From Streptomyces sp. NBC_00223 (GTDB taxonomy: Bacteria > Actinomycetota > Actinomycetes > Streptomycetales > Streptomycetaceae): a stretch of DNA of 64,000 bases. The stretch covers positions 806,001-870,000 of the forward strand of contig NZ_CP108109.1 of NCBI RefSeq assembly GCF_036199905.1, written 5' to 3'. The position numbers were made by a program, and so were the translations under genes. Numbering within the stretch: the first letter of the stretch is position 1; every line of letters begins with the position of its first letter. Under the pieces are notes generated by a model. It saw nothing but the letters and a program-made list of their open reading frames with translations, was not told where the DNA came from and searched no databases. Below, piece after piece: positions 54,677-62,645 of this stretch.

Positions 54677-55902
54677 CGGTCGGCCTCCGCGAGCGGGCCG
54701 GGACCGGGGGTCCGCGCCTCCGGCGGGGTGCGCCGCAGCGCGTACCGGCCCTTGAGGTACGCCTTCGCGATGTGCTGCCGCTGGATGTCCGCGGTGCCTT
54801 CCATGAACTCGAAGGCGCCCACGTCGCGGGTCCACTTCTCCAGCAGCGGCAGGTCGATCAGGGCTTCCTGGCCGAGGGACCGGACGGCCCAGCGGGCGGT
54901 GTCGCGGGCGAGCGTGGTCGCGGCGTACTTGGCCAGGCTCGACGGATGGCTCGCGTCCCGGTCGGCGTCCACGGCGGCGCCGGCGGCGTACACCAGGCTC
55001 CGGCACGCCTCGATGCGCGCGGCGTGGATGCCGGCCCCGGGGGCGTCCGGGCGTTCCTCGCGTACGAGTTCCAGCAGCGCGGTGGCGGTGCCCACGGCGA
55101 GTGCGCCGACCTGGGCACGCATCTGGTTGAAGACCCTGATGGCCGCCCACATGCCCTGCCGGGCCGGGGACAGATGACGCCCCAGCAGGCGTTCGCGCGG
55201 CACGGGGACCGCGTCGAACCGCATCTCGCCGAGGCACGTGCCGCGCAGCCCGGCCATGTCCAGCGGGGAGGCGTCGAATCCGGGCGACGCGGCGTCCAGC
55301 AGGACGGCCCGGATGGACAGCGGCCCCCGTCCGGTGCGGGCGAAGACCACACCGAGGGCCCCGCGTGCGCCGTTCCCGATGTAGCGCTTGACGCCGGTCA
55401 GCCGGTAGTCGCCCGGCCCGGTGCCGTCCGGGGCGGTGGGCGTGAGCCGGGTCTCCATCGCGCTCGCGTCGCTGCCCCGGGCCGGTTCCGTCACGGCGAA
55501 GAAGGGCCAGGTGGCGCCGTCGGCGAGGGACCGGTGGAAGTGTTCCCGCTGCGCCGCGTCGCCCATCTGGTCGACGAGCACGCCCGACAGGCTCGGCGCC
55601 GGGCACGCGAGGACCATGCCGGCGTCGCCGCGGGCCAGCTCCGCCACCAGCACCACCTGGTCCAGGCAGCTTCCGGCCGCGTACGCGTACCGCCCGAGCC
55701 GCAGGGGTCCGGCGCCGTACCGCGGGGGCGTCGTACAGCGCCGGATCAGGTCGTACCCGGCCACCCCGAGGTGGGGCCGCATGTCGTGCGGGTCGGCGTC
55801 CAGGGCGAGGGCGTGCGACCTCAACTCCGCCCCGGTGTCGGCCGCCGCGGCGCGCAGCAGGCCAAGGCGCTCGTCGAGTGGAAACGGTGCGAACACGGTC
55901 AT
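54673..55902 (-). CDS. Acyl-CoA dehydrogenase family protein
   Basis: This is a 409-residue full-length flavoprotein: FFAVTEPARGSDASAMETRLTP (FAD/substrate loop), GAHA-type replacement YIGNGARGALGVVFART, and the C-terminal EFMEGTADIQRQHIAKAYLKGRYA typical of the family. It would desaturate an acyl thioester at C2-C3. In this cluster the substrate may be a carrier-bound aminoacyl chain rather than acyl-CoA, as for flavoproteins acting on ACP/PCP substrates (inference). ATGA overlap with the upstream gene. Confidence 0.9.
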   Translation of the reverse strand: MTVFAPFPLDERLGLLRAAAADTGAELRSHALALDADPHDMRPHLGVAGYDLIRRCTTPPRYGAGPLRLGRYAYAAGSCLDQVVLVAELARGDAGMVLACPAPSLSGVLVDQMGDAAQREHFHRSLADGATWPFFAVTEPARGSDASAMETRLTPTAPDGTGPGDYRLTGVKRYIGNGARGALGVVFARTGRGPLSIRAVLLDAASPGFDASPLDMAGLRGTCLGEMRFDAVPVPRERLLGRHLSPARQGMWAAIRVFNQMRAQVGALAVGTATALLELVREERPDAPGAGIHAARIEACRSLVYAAGAAVDADRDASHPSSLAKYAATTLARDTARWAVRSLGQEALIDLPLLEKWTRDVGAFEFMEGTADIQRQHIAKAYLKGRYALRRTPPEARTPGPGPLAEADR

Positions 55903-56693
55903 CCGCGTCCCTCCCGGGAGGTGGTCCGCGGCACCCACACGTCGGCCGTGAGCGCGGACAGGTGCAGTGCGCGCGCCGGATGGGTCGCGAGGTAGCCCTC
56001 CGCCCCGAAGAACCGGGCCACCGTCCACCCGGCGTCGGTGAGCTGCTCGTGCAGGGCGGCGACGGCCTCGGGTGCCGTGTCCGGCCGGGCGGCGGCGGCC
56101 GTGTGCAGGACGGTGACGACGTCCGCCGTCGCGCCCTGGACGAGTTGCAGTTCGGTGAGCGGGACGCCGGCGAAACTGCGTGCCGCCATGCGGTTGACGG
56201 CCGTGTCGAGCAGCCCTTCGAGTACGCCGCAGCGCACCGCGGCCAGTGCGGCCGCCCGCTCGGGCGGCAGTCCGCGGCCGGGGCCGGCCGCGCCCCACCG
56301 GACCAGGGCGAGCCCTTCCCGGTCGGCGAAGACATGCGGGACGACCCGGGCGTCGTCGGGCACGGCGGACAGCGGGAGCACCGCGCGTCCACCCGGGGCG
56401 ACGGCGCGGGGATCGAGTCCGGCGAGAACGGCCGTAAGCCCGGCGGCCAGGCCGCGGTCCCGGCCGAGGCGCCGCAGCTCCTCCGCGTCGGCCTCCGGCG
56501 GGGCGCAATCGGCGCCACCACCCGCCGCCGCCCGAGCGGCCACGGCCGCCCCTGCGGAAGCGGCCGGACCGACAAGAACGGCCGACCCGGCGGGCCCGGC
56601 GGAAGCAGGAACAGCCGACCCATCAGAAGCGGCCGACCCCGCGGGAGCAGTCGGCGTGGACGGGGAGGCGGTGGTGTTTTGGGGGCCCGTCAT
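55899..56693 (-). CDS. Acyl-CoA-dehydrogenase-like protein, C-terminal domain only
   Basis: This is a 264-residue protein. The first 60 residues are Ala/Ser/Pro/Gly low complexity. The rest resembles the mid-barrel end and C-terminal helical domain of acyl-CoA dehydrogenases (ALAAVRCGVLEGLLDTAVNRMAARSFAGVPLTELQLVQGATADVVTVLHTA). The N-terminal substrate- and FAD-binding domain is absent. It may pair with the full-length neighbour as a heteromer. It overlaps genes on both sides (ATGA). Confidence 0.75.
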   Translation of the reverse strand: MTGPQNTTASPSTPTAPAGSAASDGSAVPASAGPAGSAVLVGPAASAGAAVAARAAAGGGADCAPPEADAEELRRLGRDRGLAAGLTAVLAGLDPRAVAPGGRAVLPLSAVPDDARVVPHVFADREGLALVRWGAAGPGRGLPPERAAALAAVRCGVLEGLLDTAVNRMAARSFAGVPLTELQLVQGATADVVTVLHTAAAARPDTAPEAVAALHEQLTDAGWTVARFFGAEGYLATHPARALHLSALTADVWVPRTTSREGRG

Positions 56694-57640
56694 CCGGCGT
56701 CCCCGGGCAGCAGCCCGGCCTGGAACAGCCGCCCGGCGTGCGGATCGTAGTCGGCGACCACGGTCAGCCGGTCGCCGGGCAGTCCGCCGGCCGGCCAGGA
56801 CCGGGCGAGCGCGGCCCACGCGCTGGTGCACAGGTGCCGCCCGGAGCCCTCGACGACCTCCCCGTCCACGTCGGCGCCTGGATCGGCGGCTCGGTCCAAG
56901 TCGTGTTCGTCGGAGCCACCGGCGAGGTGCCCGGCCAGAGTGCTGCCGAGGACGAACCGCGGGGGACGGTCCGCGCGCGCCGGGCCGGTGCCGGGCGCCG
57001 CGGCGTCCCCCGACACGTCCCGCCACGCCTCCCCCAGTGCCGCGCGGACCTGCCGAGCGCCGACGACGGGACGCTCGTCGGTGAAGACCAGCCGGGCCGA
57101 CTGGCTGTCGCGCCGCGGATCGGTGTGCAGCAGCACCCCGCAGTCGTCCCGCTCGACGCCGTGCACGTCCGGTTCGTGGTACGGCAGCGTGGTCTGGTCG
57201 AAGACGAACAGCGCGCCGCGCTCGCTGTGTCCGGCCGCGTACAGCGCCGCCAGGGTCCGCAGCGCGCTGAAGGGGGCGCCGACGCCCTGGCCGGAGACGG
57301 AGAAGACGTCCGGTCTGCCGTCGAAGTGCTCGGTGAGCGCGCATCCGGCGACGTTGACGAAGTCGAGGTCCGGGATGTGGAAGGCGAGTGCCAGCACGTC
57401 GACCCCGGACAGCGGCGGGTCGAGCGCGCGCAGCAGTTCCGCGCCCATGTCGCTGAACGAGTTGCCGCCCCCTTCTGCGAGCAGGCCCTCGTCGCGCGGA
57501 AGCCCGAAGTGGTCGAGGAAGTCGGTCATGCAGGTGGCCGACTTGCTGCTGTACTGCTGCGGGCGCGGCGCGAACGTGCGTACCACCGGCCGGCTCACAC
57601 GCAGCGCGCCGTCGGCACCGATCGGTGCGGGGAAGGGCAC
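56690..57640 (-). CDS. KAS III/thiolase-fold protein without the active-site Cys
   Basis: This is a 316-residue protein with thiolase-fold features: LAFHIPDLDFVNVAGCALTEHF, then SVSGQGVGAPFSALRTLAALYAAG where KAS III enzymes carry the catalytic Cys, then ALFVFDQTTLPY. The expected Cys position is Val/Gly. It therefore probably cannot form an acyl-enzyme and may be a structural partner of the intact KAS III at 60683, like chain-length-factor-type subunits (inference). The GTG start is three bases after the ACP stop. Confidence 0.7.
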   Translation of the reverse strand: MPFPAPIGADGALRVSRPVVRTFAPRPQQYSSKSATCMTDFLDHFGLPRDEGLLAEGGGNSFSDMGAELLRALDPPLSGVDVLALAFHIPDLDFVNVAGCALTEHFDGRPDVFSVSGQGVGAPFSALRTLAALYAAGHSERGALFVFDQTTLPYHEPDVHGVERDDCGVLLHTDPRRDSQSARLVFTDERPVVGARQVRAALGEAWRDVSGDAAAPGTGPARADRPPRFVLGSTLAGHLAGGSDEHDLDRAADPGADVDGEVVEGSGRHLCTSAWAALARSWPAGGLPGDRLTVVADYDPHAGRLFQAGLLPGDAG

Positions 57641-57643
57641 GGC

Positions 57644-57922
57644 TCAGCCCACCGAATCCTGCACGCCTTCCAGGCATGCGCTGATGTATCCGATGAGGGC
57701 GCCGACCGTCTCGAACACCTCGGGGGTGAGTTCCTCCGGATCCACCTGGAGGCCCAGCGAGTCCTCAAGCTCCATCAGCAGCTCGATCACCCCGGTGGAG
57801 TCCAGCGCGAGGTCGCCGAACAGGCGCATCCCGTCGTCGAGTTCGGGAACCTCCTTGCGGAGGACCTCGGCGAGGCTTTCCTGCAGGGCGGTGCGGATCG
57901 CGCCGCTGTCGGTGCTGGGCAT
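57644..57922 (-). CDS. Acyl carrier protein
   Basis: This 92-residue acidic protein has the phosphopantetheine Ser in FGDLALDSTGVIELLMELEDSLGL. In the analogous butirosin system the ACP BtrI carries the growing glutamyl/aminobutyryl chain, and this is the likely equivalent. ATG at 57920-57922 with AAGGAG six bases upstream. It lies between the PLP decarboxylase and the Cys-less KAS III-like gene. Confidence 0.93.
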   Translation of the reverse strand: MPSTDSGAIRTALQESLAEVLRKEVPELDDGMRLFGDLALDSTGVIELLMELEDSLGLQVDPEELTPEVFETVGALIGYISACLEGVQDSVG

Positions 57923-57948
57923 CGGACTCTCCTTGACGGTGGGAGGGT

Positions 57949-59277
57949 TCAGTGGACCGGGGTCGCGGTCAGGTCCGGGTGGGTGGCCTGGCGCGACAGC
58001 AGGTCGTCGACGGTGTCGCGGCGCCGCACCAGGTACGCCGTCCCCCTGCGGACCAGCACTTCTGCCGGGTATCCGTGGCTGAGGAAGTAGGCCGGTGAGG
58101 CCGACGGTCCATAGGCGCCGGAGCGCCGGACGCCGAGCAGGTCGCCCACCCGGAGGTCCGGCAGCCGTATCGCCTTGGCGACGGTGTCGTTCGGTGTGCA
58201 CAGCGGGCCGGCGATGGTCCAGGGTCCCGTCGGGGCGTCCGGCGGGGTCGGCCGGGACAGCAGGTCGACGGGGAAGTTCCGCTTGACGAAGGAGCCGATG
58301 CCGACCGCCGCCATGTGGTGATGGGTGCCGCCGTCGGCGACGGCGAACCGGTCGCCCATGGACTCCTTGATGTACCGCACCCCCATGAGGTAGGTGCCGC
58401 CCGGCGCGGTCAGATAGCGGCCGGACTCCATGAGGAGCCGTGTGCCCGGATGCCTGCGGGCGAAGTCCTCGATCAACGGGTTGAGTCCGTCGGCGAGTGC
58501 GGAGAGGTCGAGGTCCCGCTCGCCGTCGAAGTAGGCGACGCCGAGACCGCCGCCGACGTCGACCGCGTCCAGGGCCATCCCGGTGGCCTCGGCCGCGCGC
58601 TCGGCGAGGTCCAGGACGTACGCCGTGTTCTTGCACACCACCTCGGGGTCGAGGATGCGGGTGCCCATGTACACCTGGATGCCCGCGACCACGGCGTGCC
58701 GGTGCTTCCCGATCGGTTCGCCTGCGGCCAGCACCACCGCCTCGTCGATGCCGAACTGGCGGGGCTTGCCGCCCATGGTCAGCCGGGAACCGGCCACCGA
58801 GTAGGCCGGGTTGACGCGCAGCAGCACCCGCTGCCGCACTCCGAGGCGTGCGGCCGTCTCGTCGAGCAGTGTGAGTTCGGCCAGCGACTCGCAGACGACG
58901 GCGTACAGGCCCGCCCGTACACACGCCTCGATCTCGGCCTCGCTCTTGCCCGGGCCGAGGAAGACCACGTCGGCGGGTTCGGTACCGGCGTCGAGCACCG
59001 TGCGCAGCTCGGCGAGCGAGGAGACCTCGGCGCGCGCGCCGGCCGCGCGCAGCACGTCGTACACGGCGCGGTTCGGGTTGGACTTGAGCGAGAAGAACAC
59101 CTCAAGTGCCGGATGCAGCGCGCCGCGCAGTGTCCGGAGGTTGTCGTCGAGCCAGTCGCCGTCGTAGACGTATGCCGGGGTACCGAACCGCTCGGCGAGG
59201 TCCCGCCAGCCGTCGGGACCGCTGAGGTCCGCCGGCGCGGAGGCCGCTTCGTGCCAGGTCCGAGCGGGTGCGCTCAT
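57949..59277 (-). CDS. Type III PLP-dependent decarboxylase (BtrK-like, acts on ACP-bound substrate)
   Basis: This is a 442-residue alanine-racemase-fold decarboxylase. The PLP Lys is in VFFSLKSNPNRAVYD, the Gly-rich phosphate loop is VDVGGGLGVAYF, and the C-terminal substrate loop carries CTPNDTV (Cys instead of the more usual CxSxD). The segment ESMGDRFAVADGGTHHHMAAVGIGSF is characteristic of BtrK-like enzymes that decarboxylate ACP-bound glutamate rather than free diaminopimelate. It should give a 4-aminobutyryl-type thioester. ATGA overlap with the upstream ATP-grasp gene. Confidence 0.9.
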   Translation of the reverse strand: MSAPARTWHEAASAPADLSGPDGWRDLAERFGTPAYVYDGDWLDDNLRTLRGALHPALEVFFSLKSNPNRAVYDVLRAAGARAEVSSLAELRTVLDAGTEPADVVFLGPGKSEAEIEACVRAGLYAVVCESLAELTLLDETAARLGVRQRVLLRVNPAYSVAGSRLTMGGKPRQFGIDEAVVLAAGEPIGKHRHAVVAGIQVYMGTRILDPEVVCKNTAYVLDLAERAAEATGMALDAVDVGGGLGVAYFDGERDLDLSALADGLNPLIEDFARRHPGTRLLMESGRYLTAPGGTYLMGVRYIKESMGDRFAVADGGTHHHMAAVGIGSFVKRNFPVDLLSRPTPPDAPTGPWTIAGPLCTPNDTVAKAIRLPDLRVGDLLGVRRSGAYGPSASPAYFLSHGYPAEVLVRRGTAYLVRRRDTVDDLLSRQATHPDLTATPVH

Positions 59278-60686
59278 GGCCCCTCCACCATCTTCTCCAG
59301 GGCCCGGGCGGCCCGGGACCGCAAGGCGTTGACGTCGTCGGGGCTGTCGCCGACACAGATCGCGTACAGCCGGCCCTTCGAGCGGCGGTCGGGGGCGCCG
59401 GCCCGCAGCGTGGCCAGGTTGGTCACCAGGACTCCGCGGGCCGCCGTGGTGGCGTCCCGGTCCGGCCCGGCCGTCAGCAGCAGGTCGCCGAGTGCGGTCC
59501 GGATCTCGTCGAAGCCGTGCGCCCGGCGCGGTTCCAGATCGAAGACCGTGGCCAGAGCGGACCGCCCCGGCCCCAGAAGCCGTTCGGCCACGCGGTTCTG
59601 GAAGGTCGCCATGTTGAACCGGGCGTTGATCTCCAGGCACGGATACAGGGTGCCGTCGCGGCCGAGCATCGCGTCGACCCCGGCCACCCCGAAGTACCCC
59701 GCCTCCGCGAGCCCCTTGCCCAGCACCTGCGCCGCCGCCTTGAGTTCCGCGGTGTGCCCGGCGGCGAGCGCCGGCGGGAACAGGTGGCCGCGGTGGACGC
59801 CGTTCTCGGTGAACGCGGCCTTGACCGTCTCGAACTCCACGGCGCCGTCCCGGCCCACGATGAACTGGTAGTTCAGGTCGCACTGCTTGTCGATCCAGCG
59901 CTCGACGACGACCTCGACGCGCTCACCCCGGCGCGCCGCCATCCGTACCAGCTGCTCACCGCGGCGCGCGCTGTCCAGGACGACCAGGCCCCGGCCGGAG
60001 ACGCCGAGCGACTCCTTGACCACGACCGGGCCCGCGCCGCCTGCGAGGTGTTCCTTGAGCGCGGCGGCCAGTTCGCCGACGGTGCGGCACTGCGCGCCGG
60101 GGACCGGGGTCAGCCCCGAGCGGTCCACGAGCTCCCGGCTGAAGATCTTGCCGTTGACCCGTTTGCAGGTGCGGGCGTCCGGGCCGGCCAGCGGCAGTCC
60201 GGTGGCCGCCGAGAGCCGTTCCTCGTCGTCGGACGTGCCCAGCGGCATCAGATAGGTGCGCCCGTCGGCGAGGGCGGCGAGTTCGGCGATCAGCCGCGGG
60301 GAGGCGAGGGCGTCGACGGTGACCGCGTGCTCGGGCTCGTCGCGGTCGACCGTGAGCACCTGTCCTGCGGCGAGGCCGAGTCCGCGCAGGTACGTCTCGT
60401 AGGCCGGGTCCACCGGGGCCTTGAGGACGAGTGTGTCGCCCTCGTCGACCAGCAGGACTCCGACCTCCTCCATCCGGTTCACCGTCGCCGCGTTGAAGGA
60501 CAGTCCGGCGCCGGGAAGTCCCGGCTCGCCGCGGCCCCACACCCGCTCGACCTCGAAGTTGTTGAGGTGGACGAGACGGGCGCCGGGGTCGCCGGTCACC
60601 GCGGCCTTGAGCCGGCGGATGAAGCCGGGCCGGTCCGGGCCACCGGCCGCGTCGGTGCCCGCCGGGGTACGGGCGCCGGCCGTCAT
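59274..60686 (-). CDS. ATP-grasp carrier-protein ligase (BtrJ/PGM1-like)
   Basis: This is a 470-residue protein with a pre-ATP-grasp region (FEVERVWGRGEPGLP, VGVLLVDEGDTLVLKAPV) followed by the ATP-grasp fold: VVKESLGVSGRGLVVL (ATP-binding Lys and loop), VVVERWIDKQCDLNYQF, and the Mg ligands in LYPCLEINARFNMATFQNRVAERLL. BtrJ of the butirosin pathway loads glutamate onto the ACP and later adds a gamma-glutamyl cap; the same role fits here. ATGA overlaps with both neighbours. Confidence 0.88.
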   Translation of the reverse strand: MTAGARTPAGTDAAGGPDRPGFIRRLKAAVTGDPGARLVHLNNFEVERVWGRGEPGLPGAGLSFNAATVNRMEEVGVLLVDEGDTLVLKAPVDPAYETYLRGLGLAAGQVLTVDRDEPEHAVTVDALASPRLIAELAALADGRTYLMPLGTSDDEERLSAATGLPLAGPDARTCKRVNGKIFSRELVDRSGLTPVPGAQCRTVGELAAALKEHLAGGAGPVVVKESLGVSGRGLVVLDSARRGEQLVRMAARRGERVEVVVERWIDKQCDLNYQFIVGRDGAVEFETVKAAFTENGVHRGHLFPPALAAGHTAELKAAAQVLGKGLAEAGYFGVAGVDAMLGRDGTLYPCLEINARFNMATFQNRVAERLLGPGRSALATVFDLEPRRAHGFDEIRTALGDLLLTAGPDRDATTAARGVLVTNLATLRAGAPDRRSKGRLYAICVGDSPDDVNALRSRAARALEKMVEGP

Positions 60687-61717
60687 GAGTCGCCTCCGGG
60701 GTCCGGGGCGCCGGGCAGGTCGTCGACCCGCACCAGGACCGCGGAGAACGTGCCGCTTGACCCGGCGGACAGCATGGCGACGACATCGCCGGGAGCGACC
60801 GCGGACTCGGCCCTGGCGGTGTGCAGATTGACGAACGGGTCCGCGCAGAAGCAGTGCCCCGTCTTCGGCACGTTCTCCAGGTAGAACCGCTCGACCGGGA
60901 CGCCCAGGGTCTTCGCGGCCATGACCCAGGAGTGCATGTTGACGTTGTGCGGGAGGATGCGGTCCACGTCGTCGAGGGTCAGCCCGGCGTCCGCGACGGC
61001 CTCGTGCAGCACCTCCAGCATCGTCGGCATGTAGGCGAGCTTGTACCGCCGTTGCACGTCGGGCGGCATGTCCAGGGACAGGTGGTACTCGCCCAGGGTG
61101 CGGTGGGCCTGGCCGAGGACTTCGTCGCCCGGCCCGTCGAGACCGGCCAGCACCGCCACGGCGGCCTCGCCGAAGACCGTGGTCCCGGGCAGTCGCTGCA
61201 CCAGCGACGTGGTGATCCTGTCGGTGACCAGGACGAGCGCCTGCGCGCCCGGCCGTTCCGTGCGCAGCAGCGCCTCGATGACGCGGAGTGCGAACAGGCC
61301 GCTGGTGCAGTGCTGGTGGGTGAGTTCGAATCCCGACGCCTCGGGCAGTCGCAGCTTGTCCCGCAGCGTGGTCATCAGGCGGTGCGTGGCGGGCGCGACG
61401 TGCAGCACGGTGTGCGGATGCACCAGATGGCGCACGCGCGTCCGGTCGACCCCGTCGAGCACGGTCTCACCGACCGTCAGCATCATCTCCAGGGCCGTCA
61501 TGTCCTCGACTCTCGGCACCCGTTCGAGGCCGAGGAAGGACGTGTACAGCCGGACCTCGGCCCGCGAGAGACCGATGCGTTCCTGAAGGTCGGCGATGGC
61601 CACCGTGGTGGAGGGCACGTACGGCGCGATCCGTTGCAACCGCAGCCCGCGCCGGCCGTCCGGAACACCCGCGGACGGCCGCCGAGTCCGGGCCGCGGTG
61701 GGCTCAGCCGAGGCCAT
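60683..61717 (-). CDS. KAS III-family enzyme (3-oxoacyl-ACP synthase III-like or acyltransferase)
   Basis: This is a 344-residue thiolase-fold enzyme. The active Cys is in HQHCTSGLFALRV and the His in LPHNVNMHSW. The position of the KAS III Asn (GNT) appears to be GHC in ENVPKTGHCFCADPFVN. This non-standard triad, found in KAS III-like acyltransferases, makes decarboxylative condensation uncertain; it may extend the ACP-bound chain or transfer it to another acceptor. The start overlaps the end of the carbamoyltransferase gene by 14 bases. Confidence 0.88.
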   Translation of the reverse strand: MASAEPTAARTRRPSAGVPDGRRGLRLQRIAPYVPSTTVAIADLQERIGLSRAEVRLYTSFLGLERVPRVEDMTALEMMLTVGETVLDGVDRTRVRHLVHPHTVLHVAPATHRLMTTLRDKLRLPEASGFELTHQHCTSGLFALRVIEALLRTERPGAQALVLVTDRITTSLVQRLPGTTVFGEAAVAVLAGLDGPGDEVLGQAHRTLGEYHLSLDMPPDVQRRYKLAYMPTMLEVLHEAVADAGLTLDDVDRILPHNVNMHSWVMAAKTLGVPVERFYLENVPKTGHCFCADPFVNLHTARAESAVAPGDVVAMLSAGSSGTFSAVLVRVDDLPGAPDPGGDS

Positions 61718-62645
61718 GACACCACTCCAGGACGGCCATGGCGCTGTACAGCTTGTTCTCCGCCTGGGTGAAGGCGAGGCTGTCCGGTCCGTCCAGCACC
61801 TGGGCGGCGACCTCCGTGCCGCGGTGCGCCGGCAGGTCGTGCAGGAACACCGCCTTGGGGGCGCGGGCCATCAGCTCCGGCCCGACGTGGAAGGGGGCGA
61901 ACACGGCACGCCAGTCGGGGTCCGGCTTGGTCGTCCCGGTCGTCTCCCAGCGCGTGGTGTAGACGGCGTCCAGGTCGGCGGGCAGGCCCGCGAGGTCGTG
62001 CCGTTCGGTCACCAGCGCGCCGGCCGACTCCGCCTGCGCCAGGGCCTGGGCACGTACCCGGGGATCGAGCCCGTAGCCGGGCGGGGTGCGCAGGTCGAGC
62101 AGCACCCCGCGGAAGCGGCTCAGGCCGAGCGCGAGCGCCACCGCGGTGTTGTTGCCCTCGCCGACGTACAGGACGCGCAGCCCCTCCACCTCGCCGAAGT
62201 GCAGGGCGAGCGTGGTGAGGTCGGCGAGCGCCTGCGTCGGGTGTTCGTCCGCGCTCATCGCGTTGACCACGGCCATCCGCCGCTGCCCGGACGCCCATGC
62301 CCGCATCTCCGCGGGATCGTCGGCGGTCCGTGCGACGAGGACGTCGAGCATGCCGGCCATCACCCGGCCGGTGTCCTCGCTGGTCTCCCCGGTGTTGGTC
62401 TGCAGATCCCCCGGACCGTACGCGACGACGCCGGCGCCGAGCCTGAGGGCGCCGGCGGAGAACGCGGTGCGGGTACGGGTCGACGTCCGCCGGAAGTACA
62501 CGCCGACCACGGCCCCGGCCAGGGTGGGGTCGGCCGGCCGGCCTGCGGCCGCGCGCCGCGCGTGGTCGGCGGCCCGGGCCACCACACCGCGCAGCGCGTC
62601 GTCCGGCAGGTCGGACAGCGAGATGAGATGCCGCGCCTGCCTCAC
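61704..62645 (-). CDS. Carbamoyltransferase, ornithine carbamoyltransferase-like (VioL/ZmaT type)
   Basis: This is a 313-residue aspartate/ornithine carbamoyltransferase family protein. The carbamoyl-phosphate loop is FRRTSTRTRTAF, a second site is DEHPTQALADL, and the amino-acid loop reads HDLPAHRGTEV, not the HCLP of ornithine enzymes, so another amine is the acceptor. Next to 2,3-diaminopropionate genes, it most likely makes beta-ureidoalanine, as the homologues in zwittermicin and viomycin pathways do. The GTG at 62643-62645 overlaps the upstream stop (GTGA); a GTG one codon earlier is the alternative. Confidence 0.9.
   Translation of the reverse strand: MRQARHLISLSDLPDDALRGVVARAADHARRAAAGRPADPTLAGAVVGVYFRRTSTRTRTAFSAGALRLGAGVVAYGPGDLQTNTGETSEDTGRVMAGMLDVLVARTADDPAEMRAWASGQRRMAVVNAMSADEHPTQALADLTTLALHFGEVEGLRVLYVGEGNNTAVALALGLSRFRGVLLDLRTPPGYGLDPRVRAQALAQAESAGALVTERHDLAGLPADLDAVYTTRWETTGTTKPDPDWRAVFAPFHVGPELMARAPKAVFLHDLPAHRGTEVAAQVLDGPDSLAFTQAENKLYSAMAVLEWCHGLG

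Noticed and set aside
53144..61717. A butirosin-type aminoglycoside cluster
   Set aside because: Only the acyl side-chain genes resemble butirosin genes; no 2-deoxystreptamine or glycosyltransferase genes are present, and NRPS genes dominate.
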